The notes: generated by a model not told the origin, from the sequence alone. A stretch of DNA of 64,000 bases from Beta vulgaris subsp. vulgaris (GCF_026745355.1 NC_079209.1:23959733-24023732); one strand, 5' to 3'. Positions 11,020-23,144 are shown, counted from the stretch's first letter. Program-made: numbers and translations.

Positions 11020-13118
11020 CTTGTAATTCATCCTTCATTTGATTGATCTCAGTGGTAATACTCTCCATTTCTAACTTAGCTTCAACCTCCTTCTCCTGCA
11101 GTTTTTTGAGGTCATCTTGTAATGCACTAAGGGATGAGTGAATCTGCACAATTTGTGATTCCAAATCCTGATTTTTGTAATATTCCATCCTGCAAAATAA
11201 AATAGTAAATAAAAAGTTCACCAAAAATATAGTCCCGATGTAATAAAATTTGGGGAAATCCAAACTACAATTATGCAGTAACCATAGCTAAACTAATACT
11301 CGTCGCAGCGAAAAAAACATCACATCAAAGAGAGTTAATTATTTGCATTAATATACTTGAGCTCCACTTAATTATTCACTTCCAGGACAGGTCATTCTGA
11401 AAGTATCACATGTTTTTAGATTCTATCATTTTGCAACATGCAAAGATATGTTATAAGAAAATTCAGAACTCCACAGTACGGTAAAGATAGAAATTTCACA
11501 TTTGCAATTGTAGTTAACAAAGGCTACAATAAAACGGGCATTTTAGTCTCAGGCTTTCAGCCTTTCAAAAAGTTATCAAAACTGAGCATAGCACATTTTT
11601 ATAAGCCATCAAAATTTTAGTAGCTCGAAGTAAACTTAAATGTAAAACTTTTCAAGTGTCCACCATTCTTGTCCAATAATATTAGTCAAGTGAGCCAGAA
11701 CCTGTACATATGAGTTCCTCCTTATCATGGGTAGGGTGGGCAAAAATAAGGGGAATATAGCCAGGTCAGTTCTTGTCAAAGCATGTTGATTACACAGTTG
11801 CCAAATAATTATAAAACAAGAACCCTTCTGGAAGGATCCATTATCATTGTTAAGGCCAACTTACTTTTTATGTCACTCATTTTCCTGTCTTCAAAGCTTT
11901 TAGTACCATATGTACAATTAGGTTACACAGTTGCTATAGATAAACAATGAGAGAGACATTTAAACAAAGAGGTATGTCAAAAAAAAAAAAAAGAAACTTA
12001 CTGATACTTCAGCTTTGATATTTCGTTACGCAAGGTAACCTTTTTCTCGAATGTCTCTGCATCAGCCGTCAGTTGAGTTTCCTCATATGCCCGAATGTCA
12101 TCACCGACAGCTTCACTGAAATCTTTGTAAATGCGATCGACAATTTCATTTATCCTCTTCTCCAATAACTTCTTTATTTCACCGTCTCTTTTCTTGATAG
12201 TGGCCTCTAACTGCAACAGAATAAGACACACGTGAAATCTAAGACAAGCTCAGTTTATGCTAAATCTACTCGTCGTCTAGAAAGTTGTATACCATTGCAT
12301 GATCAGGCTCAATCCTGCGAATTTCTTCCTCAATGTTCCTCTTTTCATTCTCCAATTTCTTAAGCTTATCACGAATGCTTTTCTGCACAAAAAAACTAAT
12401 AAAAAAATAGGGGTAATCACACTACAAAGTAGAATGGGCAAAAAGACATAATAATGGCTTTAAAGATGAAACTAAAATACAATGCTTAAGGAGTTATGAA
12501 GACATCAAAATTCAAGACACAGAAAAAAGCGAGTGGATCATGGCGATGCCTTAACACAAGGCACTAAAAGGCCACACAATGGTTCAATATAAATTACCTC
12601 TTCTATTTCAGCGTACTTCATCTTCTTTTCCAAGCCACTAATTTTGACAGAGACCTCTGTCTCTTTGAGATGCATCTCCCGGGGTGACTCAGTAGCCTCA
12701 AGCAAAGATTCAAGTTGTTCTTTCTTTTTTTTAAGCTCTACAGAATGCAGTAAAGGTTAGATCTAGCAGGAGAAAACTGAGATAAAATGAAGCATAGAAC
12801 ACAAACCTTCAATTTTCTTGTCTTCCCATTTGTTTGACCTTGCCTCCATTCCACCAGTCATAGTACCAGCTTTTGTCAGGAGAGTTCTATCAATACTTAC
12901 AACTGAAAAAATAAATATGAGTAGGCCCCATAAAACTCTAAAATACAGCATATAGAACTGAAAGAGACCAAGAATTGAAGGGAGACCAAAGAAGGCTATA
13001 CCTTTAAACCTTTCCCCTGTCCAGCTTAGACGCTTGGCTTCATCAAGATTGTCACAGACTAATGTATTCCCAACACCAAAGAGAATGGCCTTATCCAAGC
13101 CGGGTCAAACTTGTCATA
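11020..13118 (-). pseudogene. SMC1: captured fragment of SMC1 (cohesin subunit), six exons
   Basis: Six minus-strand exons match the end of the hinge and the start of the returning coiled coil of plant SMC1. Splice-supported limits are about 13118-13002, 12902-12807, 12737-12598, 12382-12293, 12210-12002 and 11189-11020. Diagnostic peptides are VGNTLVCDNLDEAKRLSW, GERFK, LLTKAGTMTGGMEARSNKW, KISGLEKKMKYAEIEE, KRINEIVDRIYKDF and YEETQL. Introns with GT-AG borders are retained, so capture was at DNA level. In intact cells SMC1 pairs with SMC3 in cohesin. Here both ATPase heads and most of the hinge are missing, a frameshift lies at the start of the first exon, and the Gly-rich TMTGG segment looks shortened compared with what I recall of the family. 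It cannot make a working cohesin subunit. Confidence 0.88.
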
Positions 13119-13440
13119 GTTAAGGATAGAGACTCAATTCATCAAAGAATTCCTAACATGAGACGAAACAATTATTTAATAGCCAGACAAGCACCAGGGG
13201 GATGACTAACCTATTAGAAACCCGCAACAATCAGATGATACCTCGCCTATAACAATAGGAACATGAGAATGGAACCAATGATAGGCCTTAAAAAATCTAG
13301 TCCAATTAGTTCAGAACATGAGAATGAAACCAACGCTGGATCTACACAGATCAACAACAAAAACAAGCAAAGAAAAAAAACTACTATCCTGTGAAACATA
13401 ATAGAGGGAAATAAAACAGTGTTTTGATAATTAGAAGCCC

Positions 13441-13624
13441 TTTAGTGATTTGGCATGCCAGCAAAGATAGTGACCGAAAAAAAGGAAATAATATTATTGT
13501 ACAAAGGAAATCGCATGTAAAACAAAAGCTCTTTAGTGATTTGGCATGCAAGCAAAGATAGTGACCGGAAAAAAGGCAACAATAATATTATTGTACAAAG
13601 GAAATCGCATGTAAAACAAAAGCT
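13441..13624. repeat. 91-bp tandem duplication
   Basis: Two near-identical copies starting TTTAGTGATTTGGCATGC at 13441 and 13532, differing by a few substitutions and a small insertion (GGAAATAATA versus GGCAACAATAATA). It lies in the upstream part of the captured SMC1 region within the CACTA. Confidence 0.9.
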
Positions 13625-13784
13625 CAAACTCAACCCTAATTCTTCATTCAGTTACATACTTCAATCAAGTAAAATCAATTGCAAATTAGAACAAAAATTA
13701 AAATTATGGAAAGTAAGAGAGGGCATACTAATCTTCATTCATGGTTGTGAGTTTACAAATATAAGGGTCTAAAAGGAAATAAAT

Positions 13785-14580
13785 TTACCTCTGCTCACAA
13801 GAGCAGCGACGCGAAGAACAGAGAGGAGGAGTTTCGAGGCTTCGACGGCGACGGTGATGGTAGAAGCAGCATACAACGGTGCTAACAACCAGCAAGACCA
13901 ACGGCAACACCTCTGAAAACAACAACAACAACGGCGAAACAGAGGAGGAGAGAGAAAACGAGAACATCAATGGCGCCGACAAGGGGGAAACTCCAACGAG
14001 CCTGGAAGAATTGTTGGCGACGTGCATGCGAAGGTGAGCGGGAGTGTTTCACGGGGTTTGGGTTTTCGGGTTTTCATCAATTGCGGTTTGGGAGAAATTA
14101 GTTTTCACGGGGAAGGAGAAATGAAATGAGATTGCATTTCTTTCGGCTTGGGTTTTGTTTCACTAAACCGACAAAATAACAAGGCAGTCTAATGGTTCGA
14201 GAATGAAACCAGTTTTGGTTTTTTATTTGGGCCAAATATCGCTCAACTTAAACTTAGAATCCTTAATATACATTATTAATAATAATAATAACTATATAAA
14301 ATTAATATAACAAATATATTACAACAAGACAAATTAAAATAATACTCCACAACTTAAATAAAATAAGAATTTTCGGAACATAATTAACTTAATAAATATA
14401 TTTAACGTTTAAATAATTGCGCTTAAAAACAAGGCTATTACAGAGGAACGGTGCGAGTGAGGGTTCTATTGAGAGAGTCCAATACTCCAATTGAGGGAAG
14501 TAATTGGGAGGGAGGGATAAGTGGGCTTAATTAGAGAGAGTCGAAAATTAATTACTTCTTATTGGGAGGGAAAATCAAAG
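13785..14580. other. CACTA interior, leader-like sequence
   Basis: A GC-rich block (13790-14040) full of CGGCGACGG and GAGGAGG, followed by AT-rich DNA. Minus-strand reading frames over it are low-complexity (Ser/Leu/Arg-rich) and I do not call a gene. It may be another captured promoter or leader. Confidence 0.3.
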
Positions 14581-14760
14581 TCCAATCAAGTGCTTGGGTT
14601 GAATAATCAACCGGAGCACTTATTTCACAAGTGCTTGGGTTGATTAGTCAACCGGAGCACTTATTTCACAAATGCTTGGGTTGATTAGTCAACCAGAGCA
14701 CTTGTGAATAAGTGCTCCGGTTGATTAATCAACCCAAGCACTTGATAAGTAGCACAAGGA
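14580..14760. repeat. right subterminal palindromic repeats of CACTA
   Basis: Four copies of an imperfect palindrome of the form AAGTGCTTGGGTTGATTA...AACCGGAGCACTT. One arm has diverged from CTCCGG to CTTGGG, so the arms pair imperfectly. The array matches the left subterminal repeats in inverted orientation. Confidence 0.9.
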
Positions 14761-14779
14761 GTTTTTTCCACTAGTGTAT

Positions 14780-15216
14780 CTCGAATGCTTTCCTTAGTCT
14801 TCATAGAGAACAATTCAAATTGATTCATAAGTAAATCAATTTTGGATTACTTCATTAGTTCCTTCATGGGTTACTTCTAGTAAATCCCATATTTGCTTTG
14901 CGGATTTGCATTCCATGATCCTATTATGTTCATGGGATCCAAGTTCACAATGCAACAATTTAATAGCCATGGCATTTACTTCCATTTTTTCAAAACCAAC
15001 TTTTTCATAATCAGAGAGGGGTTTTAAAGTTACCTCATTTTTGTCATTTGTAGTGGTGACCTCGAAATCACCAACTTCAATGACTCTCCATACCTGGTAG
15101 TTTTCAGCTTTGATGAATATCTCCATGTGGTTCTTCCAGTAGTTGTAGTGCTTCCCATTGAACATGGGAGGCCTTTGCGTAGAGTAACATTCCTCAAGTT
15201 TCTCGGTGGTATTCAT
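14780..15216 (-). pseudogene. gag, N-terminal part, Sirevirus-like copia
   Basis: It starts at ATG 15216, 52 bases downstream of the primer binding site, as usual for copia gag. Conserved gag peptides are RPPMFNGKHYNYWKNHMEIF, GFEKMEVNAMAIKLL and AKQIWDLLEVTHEGT (DUF4219/UBN2-type copia gag). The frame ends at a stop near 14836, caused by a small frameshift, after which gag-like sequence continues to 14780, where the CACTA was inserted. The C-terminal gag lies at 9007-10187. Confidence 0.85.
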
Positions 15217-15267
15217 TGTTCCTTAGATCTTTTTCTCAATAGGGTTTCCTATCTGTCGTGAGTTCTT

Positions 15268-15279
15268 GCTCTGATACCA
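15268..15279 (-). other. primer binding site for initiator Met-tRNA
   Basis: The minus strand reads TGGTATCAGAGC, complementary to the 3' end of plant initiator Met-tRNA, two bases from the LTR edge. Confidence 0.9.
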
Positions 15280-15281
15280 AT

Positions 15282-16649
15282 TGTTATTTCCCTAGGAAGA
15301 CTACAAGAGGGGGGGTGAATTGTATGTGTAGAAATAAACGTAAGTTTTTGTGAAAATTTAAACTTAAACAATTATAACAAGCTAGAGGAACACAAGGGAT
15401 TTTTACGAGGAAAAACTTCTTGGGCCCAACAAGAACAAACAACCTCGACCACTAGGGATTTTAAACTCAACTCTTTCACTAATTAGGCCAAACAACTTTG
15501 TTACAACCTAATTCTATTCTCGAGCCACACCTGAGTTCCTAAACTCAAGTTCCTAAGCCACTGTTCCCTTAACAACAGTTCCTCTCAACTTCACTCGAAG
15601 TTTTCTCACTCTTATTAGCTTTACTCAAAGCTTCTCTCTTACAGAACTTCACTCAAAGTCACCTTACCCCAAAAACCAAAATACAATTGATCGAAATAAG
15701 GTTAGTGGAATTAAAGTAAGCAAAGAACAAATGGCTATTATGAGAGAATGAAGGCACTGACACTTATTTAGTTAAACTCACTTAATTACTTAGTCAGACA
15801 CACTTTGGAACTTATTTAGACTTCAATATTTATAGTGACAATAATGTAGAACGTGGGAATTAAAACTATGTTCATGTCGAAAACCATTATCCCCTGATGT
15901 TCCTTCCCTTAAGGAACACGTTCCTTAACACATCCCATGATCCCATGATCACTGCTTTGGACGTGGACATGTTATTGTTACTGCTCCTAGATTATAGGAG
16001 TTACTTGAGCTTTATCCGGAAATAAGTTTAATTTAAAACAAATTTAATATTAAAACTGAAATTAAATCTTTTAAGAAAATATTATCTTTTAAATAAAATA
16101 TTTAAAAACCGAATAATACTTTTCTTATCTTTTTAGAAAAACAAAATCTTTTTCTCAAAAAGATTTTCCATAAAAATTGATTTTCTCTTAGATGAAAAAC
16201 GGTTACCTATTATATAGGCATGACTTACTCAACTTTCATGATTGAACCGTTACACTGCTTCAAGCCTATGTCTAGTTCCCTTTACTTGTTAAGTTCCTTT
16301 AACAGATTTGATTAGTGCCTATTCATTTGTTCCTTACAAAGGAACAAACTCTCATTCTCAATTAAGACTGCCAATGTTCCTTACCAACATTACTTGTTCC
16401 TTTACAATGGAACTAGAAAATAAAACGCCTTGCTTTATTATTCTTGATCCAATGCTGCTCCAGTATCAACTTGGGAAACATCTTCACTTTAGTCTTCGAA
16501 ATCCTCACTTGACTTCTTCCTTGACTTAGTATTCTCTTTGTTCCTTTCGATGATACCTTAAAAATCATACACTTAAAATACCTTATTAGTTCACTACTTA
16601 GTTTGCATCTTTGTTCTTTTGTCATCAACAAAACTAGGGTTCAACAACA
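15282..16649 (-). mobile_element. 5' LTR of pol-less Sirevirus-like element
   Basis: Bounded by TGTTATTTCC (15282) and CAACAACA (16649), that is TG...CA on the minus strand, with the primer binding site adjacent. It includes the CTACAAGAGGGGGGGTGAATT motif and TCAACTTCACTCGAAG. It is 1.37 kb long, against about 1.2 kb for the 3' LTR, and clearly diverged from it. Confidence 0.85.
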
Positions 16650-18500
16650 GACTTCATTCATCAATGAGGATAAAACTAATCCTCTCATGTAAAAGCTTTT
16701 TAAATTCATTAAATCACATTAGACAACCTTTATGACAACACATCTAAAACTGAATATGCCTCATCAGAAATTCACACTACAATCCTATTCAACCTAACAC
16801 TGAATAAATGCAACATGGAGTATATTTTGGATGTTTCATCCCATATTATCATTGCGGTTCACACCAACACACACACACACAAACAGAGACAAACACAAAC
16901 AAACAAAGACAACGAGAGGCAAATAAGGACGAAGAGAGACAAAGAGAGGCAAACAGAGTCAAAGAGAGGCAAACAGAGATAAAGAAAGACAAACAAATAC
17001 AAAGAGAGGCAAACACATGCAAAGAGAGGAACATAGAGACAAAAACCAAGTAAAGTAACCTACTCAGTTCCATAATTGTAAATTAAACCAAAAAAAAAGG
17101 CATCTAAACATTAGGCTTAAATCAAGTAGAAATCATTCAGGCCTCTACTTCACGCTGAATTGATTTGTTGTGCAACATAATATTTTCAATTTAGTCGAGA
17201 AGTAGAGCTTAAAACATGATAAACATGCATCTACACACACAATTCAAATTAAACCCTAAATCAACTACCCTAAAGCAAATCATCTTAAAGGCAACAATAT
17301 GTGCTTAAAGGCAAACATGAACTAGAATCAACTTAAACCAACTCAAGGCAATTCAAATCAATCAATATTGAAGCAAATCAAATTAAAATAAAATAACATC
17401 AACCAAAATGACCCTAAATCCTCCAAAGTTATGCAACATTCGAACCTTACACATGACCTAAAATGACCTAACATCAACCCTAAATCAACTAAAATGAGGG
17501 AAAATGAAATAAAATCCACCAAATCAACTTAACCCCTAACGACTTGAAGTAACCCAAATGAACTTAAATTACCCTAAATCAACAAAATCAAGCATGACCG
17601 AAACCATATACACGACATAAAATTAACCTTATATCAAGTAAAATGACGGAAAATAAAGTAAAATCCGTCAAATCAACTTAATTCAACCCTAAATCAAGAA
17701 AAAGTAACCAAATGAAATTACATTGCCCTAAACAAACAAAATCAAGCAAGATATGAATACTCAAAGTCACCTATAATGACCTATCATCAATATAAATCAA
17801 CTATAATTACACAAAATGGACAAAATCATCTCGGATGAAGCAATATTGAACCATAATCAACTAAAATTAGGGATAATGTAGTACAACCAACCAAATCACG
17901 ATAAAACAACCCTAAATCAACTAAAATTAACAAAATCAAGTGAAATATACTTAAATCAAGTGAAATGAACATAAATCATTCAAAATCAACTTAATCAACA
18001 TAATTACCATGAAATCAACTTAAATCATAACACAAAACATTAAAAAATTAAACTGAAATCATAAATCTACACATGCAACCTAAAACGCAAAGAATTTCAT
18101 GCTTCTAACTGCAATCCAACAAGTAGTTCATTCAAATAAATTAAAAAAAACAGAGGAAAACTTAAGGAGTTGACCGATCTCCCGCAAAATAATTTAGAGG
18201 ACTCTCGAAAACCTACTCTTGATGGCTTTTATACCAGAAAAGATAGGATCGCCATGAAAAGTTAGAAGCCGTCAGAGCGAGAGAGAAAAATGCGGTGATG
18301 TTGCAATTAGGGTTTTAGAGGGAGTTTTGATAGGAGGTTGGTAGGGTTAGATGGGGGATGTTGGGAGTAAGTAAGGTTAGGTGGGAGATGGTGTGTTTTA
18401 GTTGGGCTTAATTAAATGGATAGAAGGTAATATTGTGGGCCCTTTTTACCATTTAGAGTACAATTTATAAATGTAGGGCATGTTCTCCCCAACATATTTT
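16650..18500. other. low-complexity AT-rich sequence, no gene
   Basis: From about 17,200 to 18,030 the plus strand is filled with irregular repeats of AAATCAAC, CCCTAAATCAACTAAAATGA and close variants. From 18,180 to 18,420 there is a GGTTAGGTGGGAGAT-rich stretch. No coding frame above background and no clear element ends. Confidence 0.5.
16866..17048. repeat. minisatellite, AGAGAGGCAAACA type
   Basis: Tandem purine/AC-rich units of roughly 10-22 bp built on CAAAGAGAGGCAAACA, preceded by an (AC)n run at 16868-16880. Frames on both strands stay open only because the unit lacks stops; they are not genes. Confidence 0.85.
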
Positions 18501-18601
18501 TAGTTCAGTTCAGTTCAGTTTAGTTCAGCTCCATTCTTTTAACCATTTTGTTAAATATTATTATTATGTTGGTATAATTTATTTTACTAATTACTCACTT
18601 T

Positions 18602-19480
<879 letters not shown>

Positions 19481-20033
19481 CCAATTAGCGTCCATACTAA
19501 ACAACATTTTGCGACCTATTGGCAAGTGGTGACCAAAGAAATCGTACCATTATGTCATTGAACGTAGTGGTGTGAAATTAGGATCAACTATTGACATCCT
19601 TCCCACTGAGTTGGCAATAGAGGTATGCTGCTTATATACATTATCAGAGATAGCTCTTACTCGATATAATAGTACTTAATGCTGCCTGCTGGTATAATTT
19701 GTGTCTGAAAAATGGTTGAATGTTTCTACATTCTTTCCTCTAACTATTTGTGCTTATCTCGAAGGCTTCCCCGCATTCGAAACATCCTGTCATATTTCAT
19801 TGGGTACTTGGAATACACAAAAGATTTTTATTGGAATACCTCCCCATTTAAAACAAGCTTGTAAAACTAACAAGGGAACACTTACATCTTTATGTGGGTA
19901 TCCTCGAATGAGAGAATCTGCTATAAAGTAACCTTCTGATTCTTGAGTGTCTAGCATTATTAGTTGCCCTCCTGTATATATACTGGACCATGATATAGGT
20001 GATGAGCAAGTTTACATTTCCTTCTGTTTCCTG
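19481..20033. other. exon-like remnant of an unidentified locus
   Basis: The plus strand reads SGVKLGSTIDILPTELAIE before a good splice donor (GAG|GTATGC, about 19622). The right end (19995-20038) is a polypyrimidine tract leading to a splice acceptor that copia-1 interrupts. The minus strand at 19760-19920 also has an open stretch (GYPHKDVSVPLLVLQACF) that I cannot assign. No family recognised. Confidence 0.3.
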
Positions 20034-20038
20034 TGCTG

Positions 20039-20242
20039 TGTTGAATAAGTAATTCAAAGTTAATGTGTGTAGTTGAAAAGGTTTATCTTTCTTTAGACTT
20101 TTGGTGTGATAAGTCTGTTTGTCTTATTCTACAGTTACTTTGTTTTTGCTATATAATAGCCCAGTGTAATGTGTGATAAACATGAGAGTAATAAAAGGAA
20201 TTCTCCCTGTTGACCAACTCTCCACTATTTTATAGTAGATAA
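20039..20242 (+). mobile_element. 5' LTR of copia-1, 3'-truncated
   Basis: It starts TGTTGAATAAGTAATTC and matches the 3' LTR through GTAGATAATTTT. The final bases ending in CA, and the primer binding site, are missing; sequence continues with a TTTCTTTCCTCAAATCCCAG stretch and then gag codons. Confidence 0.9.
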
Positions 20243-20838
20243 TTTTTTCTTTCCTCAAATCCCAGGAGTTGTGGGAAATTGTTGAGAATGGGTATGTGGA
20301 ACCGGCAGAGCCACCGGTAGAACCCGATCAGAAATTGCGTGAAAATCGCAAAAAAGATGCGAAGGCATTATTCTTCATCCAGTCGGCATTGGATGACGAC
20401 ATTTTTCCCCGAATTTCATCCACTAGAACAGCAAAGGAGGCGTGGGATACTATAAAGCATGAGTATTTTGGTGACAAGAAGGTAATTGCTCTCAAACTTC
20501 AATCCCTTAGGTCTGATTTTGATAGTCTTCATCAAAAAGAAAAGGAAGCTATGCAAAATTACTTGTCTAGGGTGTCAGGGATTGTCAATCAGATGAAGTC
20601 ATATGGTGAAACCATTGATAATGAGAGAGTTGTAAGTAAGGTTTTAAGAAGTCTAAACAAGGAGTTTAGGCATGTGGTTGCTGCAATAGAGGAGTCTAAG
20701 GACCTCACTAATTATACATTTGATGAGTTAATGTGTTCTCTCATATCCCATGAAGAACGAATTAACAAGTATGATGACAAAGTGGAGGAAAAGGCCTTTC
20801 AAGTGAAGACCGAGAATTCTTTCAAGGGGAAGGCATAA
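20243..20838 (+). pseudogene. gag of copia-1, 5'-truncated
   Basis: The open frame from 20269 encodes a UBN2-type copia gag: DAKALFFIQSALDDDIFPRI, TAKEAWDTIKHEYFG, VSGIVNQMKSYGETI and LMCSLISHEERINKYDD. Coding similarity begins slightly upstream (ELWEIVENGYVEP at about 20260), just after the deletion junction, so the natural N-terminus is lost. The stop at 20838 ends the frame before the zinc knuckle. Confidence 0.85.
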
Positions 20839-21090
20839 AATTTTGGGAGCCATGGTAGAGGCGGTAGAGTTGGCTTTCGAGGTCGCGGGTGAGGTCGTGA
20901 CAATAGTAGAGGCAGAGGTCATTTTGGTGGTGATGGTGGAAGAGGTAGGAGTCATTTTAATGATTCCCGTCAACACAAAAGCCAAATACAGTGTTATTAC
21001 TGTAAAAAATATGGTCACAAAGAAGTTGATTGTTGGGTCAAACCATTCAAACAGAAAGATGAAAAGCCATAAGCAAATTTTTCCGAGCAA
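20839..21090 (+). pseudogene. gag zinc-knuckle segment of copia-1
   Basis: A Gly/Arg-rich stretch (GRGGRVGFRGRG type in one frame) is followed by a CCHC knuckle, QCYYCKKYGHKEVDCW, at about 20990-21040. It is separated from the preceding gag frame by the TAA at 20838 and an internal TGA. Confidence 0.75.
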
Positions 21091-21645
21091 ATGGAAGGAG
21101 AGGTAAAGTTGTTTATGGCTCATTCACAAATGCAAGAGTTAGAAGGCAGCAATGGAGTGTGGTTTTTGGACAGTGGATGTTCAAATCATATGTCAGGAAG
21201 CAAGTCATTATTCAAGGAGCTTGACGAGTCCATGAAAGGGGACGTTCGGCTAGGAGACAACAAGAAAATGCAAGTTGCAGGGAAAGGTATCATCGCCATC
21301 AACACTATGCAAGGTGATATCAAACTCCTTTATGATGTGCAGTATGTGCCTAATCTAGCCCATAATCTATTGAGTATTGGCCAATTGATGAGTAATGGTT
21401 ATAAAATTATGTTTGATGATGATATGTGTGTTGTAGTTGATAAAAAATCTGGCCATAGTATAGCAAATGTCCATATGACTCGTAATAGAATGTTTCCATT
21501 TGATGTATCAAATGTTGTGAACAAGGCATTGATTGCTAAAAGGAATGATGAATCTGAGTTATGGCATTTGAGATATGGGCATTTAAATATGAAAGGTTTA
21601 AGGCTTTTGAGTCAGAAAGCTATGGTAGTTGGATTACCAAAATAG
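21091..21645 (+). pseudogene. pol of copia-1: protease and integrase zinc finger
   Basis: It contains the retroviral-type aspartic protease motif WFLDSGCSNHMSG (D-S-G active site), then LLYDVQYVPNLAHNLLSIGQ and the first half of the integrase HHCC finger, ELWHLRYGHLNMKGLRLLS. A frameshift near 21640 moves the rest of the finger (FCEGCVYGKQ) into the next frame. Confidence 0.9.
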
Positions 21646-23144
21646 GTGATCTTAACTTTTGTGAAGGGTGTGTGTATGGAAAACAAAGTAGAACCTCTTT
21701 TCCTACTGGGAAGTCATGGAGAGCTTCAGAGTGTCTTGAGCTTGTACATACCGATTTGTGTGGACCTATGAAAACTGAGTCGTTAGGCAAGAGTCGGTAT
21801 TTTTTGTTGTTCACAGATGATTATACGAGAATGAGTTGGGTCTATTTCTTGAAACTCAAATCAGAAACATTTGAAAATTTTAAGAAATTCAAGGCACTGG
21901 TTGAGAATCAGAGTGGTAGGCGTATTCTTGCACTTCGTACTGATAGAGGGGGTGAATTTGTATCTGAAGAATTTAACTCCTTCTGTGATGAGCATGGCAT
22001 TCAAAGAGATCTCACAGCACCATATACACCTAAGCAAAATGGGGTGGCAGAGCGGAAAAATCGCACGGTGGTAGAAATGGCTAGAAGTATGCTTAAGGCG
22101 AAAGGGCTTCCAAATGAGTTTTGGGGAGAAGCAGTTGCAACATCAGTGTATCTCTTGAATATATCTCCCACAAGGGCGGTTTTCAACCGCACACCATTTG
22201 AAGCATGGAGAGGTAAGAAACCTCAGGTAGGCCACTTAAAAGTCTTTGGTTGTGTAGGATATGCTTTGGTTAATAACCGTACTAAACTTGATGAAAAATC
22301 TGAAAAATGTGTCTTTGTTGGTTATTGCTCTCAATCCAAAGCATATCGCCTATATAATCATGTGAGTGGCAGAATAATAAGTAGCAGGAATGTAAAGTTC
22401 AATGAGGAAGCTCGCCTAAGGTGGAATGTAGCCCAAAGTGGTATTGCTCATCATATTCCAGCAGGTTTTGAAGCTGACCATTTGGAACTAGCTTCACCAG
22501 CAAGTTCTACCTCTTCCTCACCAGCAAATTCTCCACCGTCTACACCACCTCGCAGCAGCAGCAAGTCACCGGGTAACTCCTCCACCAGTAGCAACTCTCC
22601 TGTCAGAAAATTCAAGTCTCTGGAAGAAATTTACAACTCTTGTAACTATGCTTTGCTGGTTATTGATCCCACTGTGTTTGAAGAAGCGGCTGACCAACTT
22701 GCATGGCAGATTGCAATGAGAGAAGAAATGCAAGCTATTGAGAAAAACCACACATGGGAGTTGGTTAATGTTCCAGAAGGAAAGAATGTAATAGGATTGA
22801 AGTGGGTTTTTCGGACAAAGTATAATATTGATGGAAGTATTCAAAAGCACAAGGCTCGGCTCGTGGCAAAGGGTTACTCACAACAACAAGGCATAGACTT
22901 TGATGAGACATTTTCTCCTGTTGCTCGATTCGAAACAGTGAGACTTTTATTAGCATTTGCTGCTCACTGTCAATTACCTGTGTTTCAACTCGACGTAAAG
23001 TCTGCCTTCTTGAATGGTGATTTGGAGGAAGAGGTGTATGTTGCACAGCCACAAGGCTTTGTTGTTGATGGTGCTGAAGATAAGGTCTATAAATTAAGAA
23101 AAGCTCTTTACGGGCTAAAGCAGGCTCCGCGCATGGTACAGTAA
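21646..23144 (+). pseudogene. pol of copia-1: integrase core and start of reverse transcriptase
   Basis: The second half of the HHCC finger (CEGCVYGKQ) is followed by the integrase catalytic core with VHTDLCGPM, FTDDYTRMSWVYFL, LRTDRGGEF and YTPKQNGVAERKNRT (DDE residues present). A Ser/Pro-rich linker follows at about 22500-22600. Reverse transcriptase opens with IGLKWVFRTKYN, HKARLVAKGYSQQQGIDF and QLDVKSAFLNGDLEEEVY, ending at LYGLKQAPR. The frame stops at 23144. Confidence 0.92.

Larger units (their letters stand above)
10191..14776. mobile_element. non-autonomous CACTA transposon carrying SMC1 exons
   Basis: Left end CACTAGTAGGAAAAAC, right end GTTTTTTCCACTAGTG, flanked by the 3-bp duplication TAT (10188-10190 and 14777-14779). 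Subterminal palindromic repeats built on AAGTGCTCCGGTT lie just inside both ends. The element interrupts the gag of the surrounding minus-strand Sirevirus: coding sequence resumes across the duplication. It has no transposase frame and instead contains captured SMC1 exons (11020-13118). Length is 4,586 bp. Such gene capture is established for CACTA elements in plants. Confidence 0.95.

Noticed and set aside
16860..17050. Possible CRISPR-like spaced repeats
   Set aside because: Irregular minisatellite with no constant-length repeats separated by unique spacers, in plant nuclear DNA.
16808..17073. Gln/Lys/Thr-rich frame on plus and Leu/Ser/Cys-rich, membrane-like frame on minus
   Set aside because: Both are shadows of the AGAGAGGCAAACA minisatellite.
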